Assembly (NCBI GenBank): GCA_007131435.1 | Contig: SLQM01000056.1 | Span: forward strand, 1-22,236 | Direction of reading: 5' to 3' | Length of the DNA: 22,236 nucleotides | From: Syntrophomonadaceae bacterium | Lineage (GTDB): Bacteria; Bacillota; Dethiobacteria; DTU022 | In this document: piece by piece, positions 6,825 to 13,544 of the stretch | How the letters are laid out: each line of letters begins with the position of its first letter | How positions within the stretch are numbered: position 1 is the first letter of the stretch | The notes under the pieces: model-generated | Told to the model about the DNA's origin: nothing | Seen by the model: the letters and a program-made list of their open reading frames with translations, nothing else | The model's database searches: none | Translations under genes and position numbers: made by a program

Positions 6825-7424
6825 ATGGCCTATCCCGCACCGTTAAAAAAACTGGTTGATGTCTTATGCCGCTTTCCGGGGGTTGGCCCGAAAAGCGCTC
6901 AAAGGCTTGCTTTTTTCCTGCTGCGCTGCCCACGGGAAGAAGTGGTATCAATTGCCAGGGCAATGGTTGAGGCTAAAGATCAACTTACTTTTTGCCCGGA
7001 TTGTGGCAGCCTGGCAGAAAAAGAAGCCTGTATTTACTGTAACGATTCTGAACGGGATCGTTTAATGGTTTGTGTAGTGCAGGAACCGCGCGATGTCCTG
7101 GTCCTTGAAAAAACTGGGCAATACCGGGGCTTGTACCATGTATTACATGGAGCGTTGTCACCGCTTGATGGTGTTGGCCCGGACGAGCTCAAGCTGGACA
7201 GGTTGGTTGACAGGGTAAAGGAAAGCGGCATCCAGGAAATTATTATTGCAACGAACCCAAATGTGGAAGGTGATGCAACTGCCGGATATATTGCCGGCCT
7301 GCTTAGGCCTCTTTCCATAAGGGTAACACGCATAGCTTTTGGGCTGCCCGTTGGTGGTGATATTGAATATGCTGATGAGCTTACACTAAGCAGGGCCCTT
7401 GATGGCCGCAGGGAGATTACTTAA
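6825..7424 (+). CDS. recR: Recombination mediator protein RecR
   Basis: A 199-residue protein of the RecFOR pathway, which helps RecA load at single-strand gaps. In order: helix-hairpin-helix LCRFPGVGPKSAQRLAF (about 14-30), a C4 zinc finger (C57, C60, C69, C72) and a Toprim domain (about 80-175) with VVQEPRDVLVLE and HVLHGALSPLDGVGP. Length matches the family. The ATG at 6825 gives the usual MAYP start, but AAAGGAGG (6803-6810) is 14 nt away, rather far. Its stop overlaps the stop of the convergent DUF3786 gene by 8 bp. BofA and YaaL, which follow recR in B. subtilis, are absent. Confidence 0.96.
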   Translation: MAYPAPLKKLVDVLCRFPGVGPKSAQRLAFFLLRCPREEVVSIARAMVEAKDQLTFCPDCGSLAEKEACIYCNDSERDRLMVCVVQEPRDVLVLEKTGQYRGLYHVLHGALSPLDGVGPDELKLDRLVDRVKESGIQEIIIATNPNVEGDATAGYIAGLLRPLSIRVTRIAFGLPVGGDIEYADELTLSRALDGRREIT

Positions 7425-8037
7425 GCTGTCCTTTCATTGCCCCGTTAACAATTGCGGGCAGGTGGGCATAATCTTCTGTCGGCAAATAAGATGGAGCTGC
7501 TTGATCAAAAAGGATATTGGCGGAAGCAGGCATTTCTTCGTCGCCGGGCCAGAGAGTAAAGCAAATTGGAACCCTTGGCAGCACCTGGACCATCATGCTG
7601 ATTCCGCTGGTTTCAAGGCGTTTTCCTCCCAGTGCTTCTGCCGCATTTTGAAAATCTTCAGGCCTTTCACCGAATGTTTTAAGAAAAGGTTTTACAGCCC
7701 GGTTTTGAAAGGGTTCGTTATATATATCGCCACCCGGCAGATGACGATATGCAATCCATTGACCCGTTAAGGGCTCTCCCCCTGCGGTTACAAGATAATG
7801 CAATATAATAATGGCCAGGTAAAGAGAGGCTTCTTCTCCCACTTCTGTTAGAACTTGACCCGATGGATGCTCAACAATATAGTTTTGGTTGATAAAAGGA
7901 ACAATAAATGTCTTATCCTCTTCATTATAAGACACTCCTGCTTTTACGGCTATTTCCCCTGCATCCAGGGCCGAGAAGCGTTTTACCGCTTGCCTTAATG
8001 TTTCTTCCAGGTTCATAAAACTGCGTTTTTTTTCCAT
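7417..8037 (-). CDS. DUF3786-family protein, function unknown
   Basis: A 206-residue soluble protein resembling DUF3786, a family seen mainly in anaerobes, often without a known role. Visible features are FIVPFINQNYIV, an alternating hydrophobic segment LYLAIIILHYLV, GQWIAYRHLPGG and the terminal ILFDQAAPSYLPTEDYAHL, which is the strongest family signature I recognise. The ATG at 8037 was chosen because GGGAG lies 8 nt upstream; the ATG at 8055 has no ribosome site. The gene lies 52 nt downstream of the hydrolase gene on the same strand, so the two probably form an operon. The only cysteine I see is in VPICFTLW, so a metal site like those of other anaerobe DUFs is not evident. Confidence 0.78.
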   Translation of the reverse strand: MEKKRSFMNLEETLRQAVKRFSALDAGEIAVKAGVSYNEEDKTFIVPFINQNYIVEHPSGQVLTEVGEEASLYLAIIILHYLVTAGGEPLTGQWIAYRHLPGGDIYNEPFQNRAVKPFLKTFGERPEDFQNAAEALGGKRLETSGISMMVQVLPRVPICFTLWPGDEEMPASANILFDQAAPSYLPTEDYAHLPAIVNGAMKGQLK

Positions 8038-8089
8038 ATTACCAGCTCCCAGCATTAATTTCTGTTTTAAAGATTGCAGTTTAATAAGC

Positions 8090-8848
8090 TTACAACGTTT
8101 TTACATAGGCGCAGATAGCGCTGTTTACTGCTTCCGGTTTTTCCAGCATAACCATATGCCCTGCTCCATCTATAATTACGAGTTCTGCCTTTGGCAGTTT
8201 TTGCTGCAGGTAAGTGCTATACTTCACAGGGGTTAGGCGATCTTCGCTGCCGCAAATGATTAAAACCTGCTGATCGATGCGGGGCAGCTCTTCCATCACA
8301 TCAAAGTTATCACAGGCGCTCAAATCGGTATAATATAATGAAGCTGCAGTTTCAGCAATATCTTTCTTTCCCTCTTTGATCAGCTTTTCCCCGGTATACG
8401 GACCATAAAGATAATCTGCAAATGTAGATGGTACAGTTCCTGCCTTCAGTGCTTCAAGTAGTGCCGGCAGCACCCGCAGCCTTCCCCCGCTTCCTACCAG
8501 TATAAGACCTGAAATTTGTTCAGGATATTCTAATGCATAAGCAAGGGCAATAGCCCCTCCCATGGAGTGTCCTGCGACTACAAATTTAGCTAGCCCGGCT
8601 GCTTCTGCAAAGTATCCTAGCCAGTCACGATAGTTTTCGATGCTTTCTAAAGGCGAGCCTTCAGATTTGCCATGCCCGGGCAGATCCACTGCCAGGGGCT
8701 TAATCTCTTCACCCCTTAATCCCCTGATCTGGTATACCCAGTGGTGGTGCCGGCCGCCTGAGCCGTGGCAGAATATAACCGGAATTCCCGGTGCCTCTAG
8801 GTCACCGGCATAGTAAGTTTTTTGGTCTTTAACTTCAAGGTAAGGCAA
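8090..8848 (-). CDS. Alpha/beta-fold hydrolase
   Basis: A 252-residue alpha/beta hydrolase, probably an esterase or lipase-like enzyme of unknown substrate. The catalytic triad is visible: nucleophile elbow GHSMGG (S95), acid in GSEDRLTP (D203) and histidine in DGAGHMVMLEKP (H231). The oxyanion-hole motif CHGSGG is at 27-32 and VDLPGHGKSEG follows. I chose a TTG at 8848 because GGGAGTG precedes it at good spacing. The frame continues to an ATG at 8926, but that start lacks a ribosome site, and its extra 26 residues are very Lys/Arg-rich and encoded by AT-rich, promoter-like DNA. It diverges from guaB. Confidence 0.82.
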   Translation of the reverse strand: MPYLEVKDQKTYYAGDLEAPGIPVIFCHGSGGRHHHWVYQIRGLRGEEIKPLAVDLPGHGKSEGSPLESIENYRDWLGYFAEAAGLAKFVVAGHSMGGAIALAYALEYPEQISGLILVGSGGRLRVLPALLEALKAGTVPSTFADYLYGPYTGEKLIKEGKKDIAETAASLYYTDLSACDNFDVMEELPRIDQQVLIICGSEDRLTPVKYSTYLQQKLPKAELVIIDGAGHMVMLEKPEAVNSAICAYVKTL

Positions 8849-8962
8849 CTTAAGATCACTCCCTGTCAAGCTTTTTTTATATATTCTTTTTTTATACAAG
8901 TCTTTCCTGCTGATTAAGGTGATCATAAAAGAAAGACGCAGGGGTTTACTGTATTAGTATAG

Positions 8963-8991
8963 TTGACACTGCTTGGGGCGTTTGTTATGAT
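8963..8991 (+). promoter_or_regulatory. Sigma-A promoter of guaB
   Basis: A consensus TTGACA (8963-8968), a 17-nt spacer and TATGAT (8986-8991). Transcription would start near 8998, giving a leader of under 40 nt with no room for a purine riboswitch. Confidence 0.8.
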
Positions 8992-9035
8992 CATTGCAAT
9001 TAACTTCATGAAAATATTTGCAGGAGGCGTGCCTA

Positions 9036-10490
9036 TTGCAAGCTGATAAGTTTTCCTTGGAAGGGCTTACTTTTGATGATGTGCTTTTAGTCCCTTCCCA
9101 TTCAAGAGTGCTGCCCCGGGATGTCGATATCTCGACGCGACTGAGTCGTAATATTAAGCTTAATACCCCGCTGCTTTCAGCAGGTATGGACACTGTTACA
9201 GAAGCAAGGATGGCCATTGCTATAGCCCGTGAAGGTGGAATTGGCATAATCCACCGCAATATGCCTCTAGAAAAGCAGGCTGAAGAAGTTGATAAGGTAA
9301 AACGTTCAGAGCACGGGGTTATTACAAATCCTTTTCGCCTCAGCCCGGAGCATACTCTTAATGATGCAGCAGCGTTAATGGAGCGTTACCGGATATCAGG
9401 CGTGCCTGTTACTGTAGGTGAAAAGCTGGTTGGAATAATTACAAACCGGGATTTACGCTTTGAAGAAGACTACTCCCGCCCTATTGGCGAGGCAATGACC
9501 CATGAAAAACTGGTAACTGCTCCCCAGGGCACAACCCTTCAGCAGGCCCAGGAAATATTGCGCCGCCATAAGATAGAAAAACTCCCAATTGTTGATGATG
9601 ATTTTAACCTGAAGGGCTTAATTACCATTAAAGACATTGAAAAAACAATCCAGTACCCCCGGGCCTCCAAGGATCCGAATGGCCGGCTTTTAGCTGCAGC
9701 TGCTGTAGGTGTTGGCAGGGATGCTGTTGCCAGGTCTGAAGCCCTGGTCGAAGCGGGGGTTGATTTAATTGTCATTGACTCGGCTCATGGACATTCACAA
9801 ACAGTATTAGATACGGTTAGGGAAGTTAAAGAACTTTACCCGGACCTCGAAGTTATGGGAGGAAATGTTGCAACAGCTGAAGGAGCAAGAGATTTAATAA
9901 AAGCAGGGGCCGATGCGGTAAAAGTTGGTGTTGGCCCTGGTTCTATCTGCACAACACGGGTAATAGCAGGTATTGGTGTGCCGCAGATAACAGCTGTGTT
10001 TGACGCAGCACGTACCAGCAAGGAACATGGCGTTCCCGTTGTTGCGGATGGTGGAATTAAGTTTTCCGGTGACCTGACTAAAGCCCTCGCCGCGGGTGCT
10101 TCGGCAGTAATGATCGGCAGTTTGCTTGCAGGTACCGAGGAAAGTCCGGGAGAATTTGAAATTTTTCAGGGACGCAGCTATAAGGTATACCGTGGTATGG
10201 GATCACTGGGAGCTATGAAGGAAGGCTCCAAGGACCGCTATTTCCAGGAGTATGAGCAAAAACTGGTTCCGGAAGGTATTGAGGGAAGAGTGCCTTTCAG
10301 GGGAACAGTTGGCGATATGGTATTCCAGATGGTTGGAGGATTACGGGCAGGAATGGGGTATTGCGGGGTTAAATCTATTGAAGAACTTCAACAGAAAACC
10401 CGTTTTATTCGTATATCCGGAGCAGGCTTGAAAGAAAGCCACCCGCATGGGGTACAAATAACCAAGGAAGCGCCTAACTATAGTTTCTAA
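9036..10490 (+). CDS. guaB: Inosine-5'-monophosphate dehydrogenase
   Basis: The enzyme oxidises IMP to XMP with NAD, the committed step of GMP synthesis. The 484-residue protein has the TIM-barrel start FDDVLLVPSHSRV, an inserted pair of CBS domains (about 90-200, with MERYRISGVPVT and LRRHKIEKLPIVD), the catalytic loop GPGSICTTR with the active cysteine at about C305, and the flap region around GRVPFRGTVGDM. The start is TTG at 9036, with AGGAGG 8 nt upstream; a TTG at 9018 is in frame but lies before the ribosome site. The gene is monocistronic, with its own promoter and a strong terminator. In B. subtilis guaB lies before dnaX rather than between recR and tmk. Confidence 0.97.
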   Translation: MQADKFSLEGLTFDDVLLVPSHSRVLPRDVDISTRLSRNIKLNTPLLSAGMDTVTEARMAIAIAREGGIGIIHRNMPLEKQAEEVDKVKRSEHGVITNPFRLSPEHTLNDAAALMERYRISGVPVTVGEKLVGIITNRDLRFEEDYSRPIGEAMTHEKLVTAPQGTTLQQAQEILRRHKIEKLPIVDDDFNLKGLITIKDIEKTIQYPRASKDPNGRLLAAAAVGVGRDAVARSEALVEAGVDLIVIDSAHGHSQTVLDTVREVKELYPDLEVMGGNVATAEGARDLIKAGADAVKVGVGPGSICTTRVIAGIGVPQITAVFDAARTSKEHGVPVVADGGIKFSGDLTKALAAGASAVMIGSLLAGTEESPGEFEIFQGRSYKVYRGMGSLGAMKEGSKDRYFQEYEQKLVPEGIEGRVPFRGTVGDMVFQMVGGLRAGMGYCGVKSIEELQQKTRFIRISGAGLKESHPHGVQITKEAPNYSF

Positions 10491-10512
10491 AAGCTGTTTT
10501 GCTCTTCCGGAT

Positions 10513-10543
10513 ACCGCAGGCCGGTAGAGACCTGCGGTTTTTT
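10513..10543 (+). terminator. Rho-independent terminator of guaB
   Basis: ACCGCAGG (10513-10520) pairs with CCTGCGGT (10531-10538) around a 10-nt loop and runs directly into six T (10538-10543). Confidence 0.9.
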
Positions 10544-10598
10544 AGATCAGAATATTTTATAAATAATTGTTGGAAATGAGGTGTAGAAAGCGGGAGGT

Positions 10599-11225
10599 TT
10601 GCTGGTAACCCTTGAAGGGATCGATGGATGTGGTAAGTCTACCCAGGCTGAACTGCTGCATGATCATTTAAAAGTGCAAGGTATACCATTTGTCCCGGTC
10701 AGAGAACCGGGAGGGACTGAACTTGGTGAAGATACAAGGAAGGTTTTATTACATAAGCGGTATTCAATTTCACTTCAGGCGGAGCTATTTTTATACATGG
10801 CTGCCCGTTCCGAATTAACAAAAACAGTCATTCTTCCTGCCCTTAAATGCGGCAAAATGGTTATTTGTGACAGATTTACCGACTCTACATTAGCATACCA
10901 GGGCTATGGCGGGGGAGCCGATCTTTCCCTGATCCGGTATCTGAGCAATCTGGCTACTTCCGGGCTCAGGCCTCACCTGACCCTGCTTCTTGACCTTCCT
11001 GTGGAAGAAGCTGAAATTAGGCGCATCAGTACTGCTGACCGCATGGAAAGTAAAGATTATTATTATCATAAAAGGGTAAGAGATGGTTACCTGGAAATTG
11101 CCAGGCGAGAACCCCAGAGGATTAAAGTAATTAGTGCATCATCGCCCGCTGATATTCAGGCTGCTGAAATATGGAATTATATTAATGCTTTAATAAAAGA
11201 TAATCAAGGCAGGGGCTGTTGTTGA
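10599..11225 (+). CDS. tmk: Thymidylate kinase
   Basis: The enzyme phosphorylates dTMP to dTDP with ATP for DNA synthesis. The 208-residue protein has the P-loop EGIDGCGKST (6-15), the REPGGTELGE motif, the DRF substrate motif (91-93) followed by DSTLAYQG, and an Arg-containing lid (STADRMES). A TTG at 10599 is the only reasonable start after an in-frame TAG at 10584. The obvious GGGAGG (10592-10597) leaves only 1 nt to this TTG; CTG at 10602 would leave 4 nt. The true start codon is therefore uncertain. It overlaps holB, the conserved order in Firmicutes, although the c-di-AMP receptor gene darA (yaaQ) usually found between them is absent. Confidence 0.95.
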   Translation: MLVTLEGIDGCGKSTQAELLHDHLKVQGIPFVPVREPGGTELGEDTRKVLLHKRYSISLQAELFLYMAARSELTKTVILPALKCGKMVICDRFTDSTLAYQGYGGGADLSLIRYLSNLATSGLRPHLTLLLDLPVEEAEIRRISTADRMESKDYYYHKRVRDGYLEIARREPQRIKVISASSPADIQAAEIWNYINALIKDNQGRGCC

Positions 11226-12214
11226 GTTTTAACAATTTGATAGGGCAATCTGAGCTGCGCTCTTTACTTCATAGTTCTTTGCTTGAAGGCAATCTGAGTC
11301 ATGCAATTTTATTTACCGGCCCTCCCGGAAGCGGGAAGGCAAGCTGGGCAGCTGCGCTGGCCCAGGGCATCTTGTGCTCAGACGGCCTAACTGCAGAGCC
11401 TTGTGAAAGCTGCAACTACTGCCGCACCTACAAAAGCGGTAATCATCCCGGATTTTTTCGCCTTGAACCAGAAGGGCGTTGGATTAAAATTGAGCAGCTG
11501 CGATCAATCAGGGAAAAGTTTTATCTAAGCGGAGGCAGGAAAGTTTGTTTAATTGATGATGCAGAGAAAATGACAGCTGAAACTGCTGCTTCCCTGCTGA
11601 AGATCCTGGAAGATCCTCCTGCAGATTTATACTTCATATTAATTGCAGGGGAATCGCGGTACTTAAAGGATACAATAGTTTCCAGGTGCCAGCGTTATAC
11701 CCTCTACCCCTTGCGTATTGATGAAGTAAAAGAGCTGTTGGTCAGGGAAAAGGGCTTGCCGGATGAAAGGGCAGAGCTTTTGGCCAGGATCAGCGCTGGC
11801 CTTCCCGGGCGCGCATTGCAGCTGGCTGAAGATGAGGATTTTGAAGAGCGTTTTAGAGAGGCAGAGACGTTGGCTTTTAATCTTGCTTCTGGCTGTGACT
11901 CAGTCCGCCAGTTGCTTTCCTGGGCTAATTATCTTTCTGAGAAAGATGACATTATCGCTTTTCTTGAATTGGTCTGCCTTATATACAGGGACGGGTTAAT
12001 CCAGAATCTTTGCCGGAGCGGGGAAAGCATTATCACGTCGGAAGAGCAATCTTCGTGGATTGATCGTGTATCGCCGGCAGCTTTTGAAGAAGCTGTCCTG
12101 TTGATAAATGAAGCTGTTTGTAAAATTGACGATACGAATGCCAACAGGAGACTACTGTTAGAAAGGATGCTTATTTTGCTGCAAAGGAGGCTTACTAGAT
12201 GCCAAGGGTCGTAG
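11222..12214 (+). CDS. holB: DNA polymerase III subunit delta' (clamp loader)
   Basis: The AAA+ delta' subunit completes the clamp loader with DnaX and delta. Of about 330 residues, it shows the Walker A-like GPPGSGKA (about 33-40) where the usual Ser/Thr is Ala, the zinc cysteines C52, C61, C64 and C67, IDDAEKM in place of DEAH, and the SRC motif (about 154-156) whose arginine acts on the neighbouring DnaX subunit. The weakened ATP site is normal for delta'. Two consecutive TTG codons (11219, 11222) can start it; the second gives a TTGA overlap with the tmk stop and better spacing to AGGGG (11211-11215). The 3' end overlaps ricT by 16 nt. Confidence 0.94.
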   Translation: MSFNNLIGQSELRSLLHSSLLEGNLSHAILFTGPPGSGKASWAAALAQGILCSDGLTAEPCESCNYCRTYKSGNHPGFFRLEPEGRWIKIEQLRSIREKFYLSGGRKVCLIDDAEKMTAETAASLLKILEDPPADLYFILIAGESRYLKDTIVSRCQRYTLYPLRIDEVKELLVREKGLPDERAELLARISAGLPGRALQLAEDEDFEERFREAETLAFNLASGCDSVRQLLSWANYLSEKDDIIAFLELVCLIYRDGLIQNLCRSGESIITSEEQSSWIDRVSPAAFEEAVLLINEAVCKIDDTNANRRLLLERMLILLQRRLTRCQGS

Positions 12215-12999
12215 GTGTGCGTTTCAGGCAGGCCGGTAAAGTATATTATTTCAAACCGACTATAAATAACCTCGAACAGGGGAAACAGGTAATTGTTGAA
12301 ACCGCAAGAGGGCAGGAGATAGGGACTATTGTCGTAACAGAAAGAGAGGTTGCAGAAGAGGATATTATTCAGCCCCTGAAAAAAGTAATTCGTATTGCTA
12401 GTGATAAAGATTGTATCAAGGATGAAGAAAACAGGGAAAAAGAATCAGCTGCATTTATAAAGTGCCAGGAGAAAATCAGTGAACATGATCTTGATATGAA
12501 ACTGGTAAGTGTAGAGTATAATTTTGACCGAAACAAGATCATTTTCTTTTTTACTTCGGAAGAGCGGGTGGATTTCAGGGAGCTGGTCAAAGACCTCGCA
12601 TCTATCTTTAAAACCCGTATCGAATTAAGGCAGATTGGTGTAAGGGATGAAGCGAAAATTAAAGGTGGGATTGGTCCCTGTGGAAGGGCTTTCTGTTGCT
12701 CCACATTCTTGGAAGATTTTGAGCCGGTCTCTATTCGCATGGCCAAGGGGCAAAATCTTTCACTTAACCCCACAAAGATATCCGGGGTTTGCGGACGGTT
12801 AATGTGTTGCTTGCGTTTTGAAGCCGATGCTTACGAAAAATCTGAGGAAACTTTACCTTACCCAGGGGCAAAAGTTTTAACACCGGATGGCGAAGGCAAA
12901 GTCAAAGAAATTAACCGTAATAAGAAAACGGCAACAGTTGTTTTAGATGAATCCGGTTACCTGAAAGATTTTCCATTAGAGGAAGTTGATTTGGCCTGA
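12199..12999 (+). CDS. ricT: RicT/YaaT, PSP1-domain regulatory factor
   Basis: A 266-residue PSP1-domain protein. In B. subtilis RicT (YaaT) forms a complex with RicA and RicF that carries Fe-S clusters and promotes RNase Y-dependent mRNA maturation, sporulation and competence. The signature is two cysteine clusters, PCGRAFCC (C161, C166, C167) and VCGRLMCC (C198, C203, C204), which fit iron-sulfur ligation. A C-terminal KOW-like segment VLTPDGEGKVKEINRNKKTA follows. The ATG at 12199 has AAAGGAGG 8 nt upstream, inside holB. It is the last gene of the tmk-holB-ricT set; yabA, the usual next gene in Bacilli, is missing. Confidence 0.95.
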   Translation: MPRVVGVRFRQAGKVYYFKPTINNLEQGKQVIVETARGQEIGTIVVTEREVAEEDIIQPLKKVIRIASDKDCIKDEENREKESAAFIKCQEKISEHDLDMKLVSVEYNFDRNKIIFFFTSEERVDFRELVKDLASIFKTRIELRQIGVRDEAKIKGGIGPCGRAFCCSTFLEDFEPVSIRMAKGQNLSLNPTKISGVCGRLMCCLRFEADAYEKSEETLPYPGAKVLTPDGEGKVKEINRNKKTATVVLDESGYLKDFPLEEVDLA

Positions 13000-13023
13000 T
13001 TGATAGAGAATGTGATATAACAT

Positions 13024-13050
13024 TGGGGGCACGGTGATTCCGCGCCCCCA
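13024..13050 (+). terminator. Hairpin between convergent ricT and abrB
   Basis: TGGGGGC (13024-13030) pairs with GCCCCCA (13044-13050), with an inner CGG/CCG extension across one mismatch. The tail TCTTGATACTTT is only moderately U-rich. It lies between convergent genes and probably ends ricT transcription. Confidence 0.65.
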
Positions 13051-13090
13051 TCTTGATACTTTAATTGTTAAGCTTTTATTATTTAAGTCA

Positions 13091-13333
13091 TTAATCTTTG
13101 GCCAGCTTGTCAATGCATTCACGGCAGACAATACGGCTGCCAAAATGTTTTACATCATCTGCATTGCCACAAAATAAGCATGCCGGTTCATATTTTTTGA
13201 GGATAATTTTTTCTGCATCAACATAAATTTCGAGAGCGTCTTTCACATCAATACCAAGTGTTCGCCTTAATTCAATTGGGATTACAACTCTACCCAGTTC
13301 ATCTACTTTTCTTACAATTCCTGTTGACTTCAA
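13091..13333 (-). CDS. abrB: AbrB-family transition-state regulator
   Basis: An 80-residue transcription regulator. Residues 1-47 are an AbrB/SpoVT swapped-hairpin DNA-binding domain, MKSTGIVRKVDELGRVVIPI continuing into ELRRTLGI and DALEIYVD. The C-terminal part has CxxC...CxxC (C52, C55, C70, C73), a possible zinc-binding element that B. subtilis AbrB lacks but that I recognise from clostridial members. The start is TTG at 13333, with AAGGAGG 7 nt upstream; the frame extends to an ATG at 13408 only across the promoter. It diverges from metG, as abrB and metS do in Bacillus. Confidence 0.93.
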   Translation of the reverse strand: MKSTGIVRKVDELGRVVIPIELRRTLGIDVKDALEIYVDAEKIILKKYEPACLFCGNADDVKHFGSRIVCRECIDKLAKD

Positions 13334-13378
13334 AGCAATTCCTCCTTTTTTTAAAGATGGAGCAATGTTGGTCTGGAC

Positions 13379-13408
13379 ATTATACCAGTAATTTACATGG
13401 TAAGTCAA
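13379..13408 (-). promoter_or_regulatory. Sigma-A promoter of abrB, extended -10
   Basis: On the minus strand TTGACT (13408-13403), an 18-nt spacer ending in TGG, and TATAAT (13384-13379). The leader is about 40 nt. AbrB proteins commonly repress their own gene, so an operator may lie here, but none is evident. Confidence 0.75.
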
Positions 13409-13481
13409 GTGTTATTTTCCCTAATTGCTCAAGTTTACAAAAATATTACATGAGAGCATCTTTTTTGCTGTTTTACACTTC

Positions 13482-13509
13482 TTGACTAATAGATCTGCTC
13501 TGATATAAT
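13482..13509 (+). promoter_or_regulatory. Sigma-A promoter of metG, extended -10
   Basis: TTGACT (13482-13487), a 16-nt spacer ending in TGA, and TATAAT (13504-13509). Transcription would start near 13516, leaving about 30 nt before the TTG start codon, so there is no T-box leader. Confidence 0.75.
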
Positions 13510-13544
13510 AACGACATCTTTTATAGGATAGAGGAGGCTGTAAA

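Noticed and set aside
7399..7770. Plus-strand open frame of 123 codons after recR
   Set aside because: It is antisense to the DUF3786 gene, whose protein has recognisable family features and a better start.
8849..8926. Longer N-terminus of the alpha/beta hydrolase
   Set aside because: The ATG at 8926 has no ribosome site and the added segment is Lys-rich, AT-rich and outside the fold; kept only as an alternative.
13510..13544. Possible T-box leader for metG
   Set aside because: Only about 30 nt lie between the predicted transcription start and the start codon.
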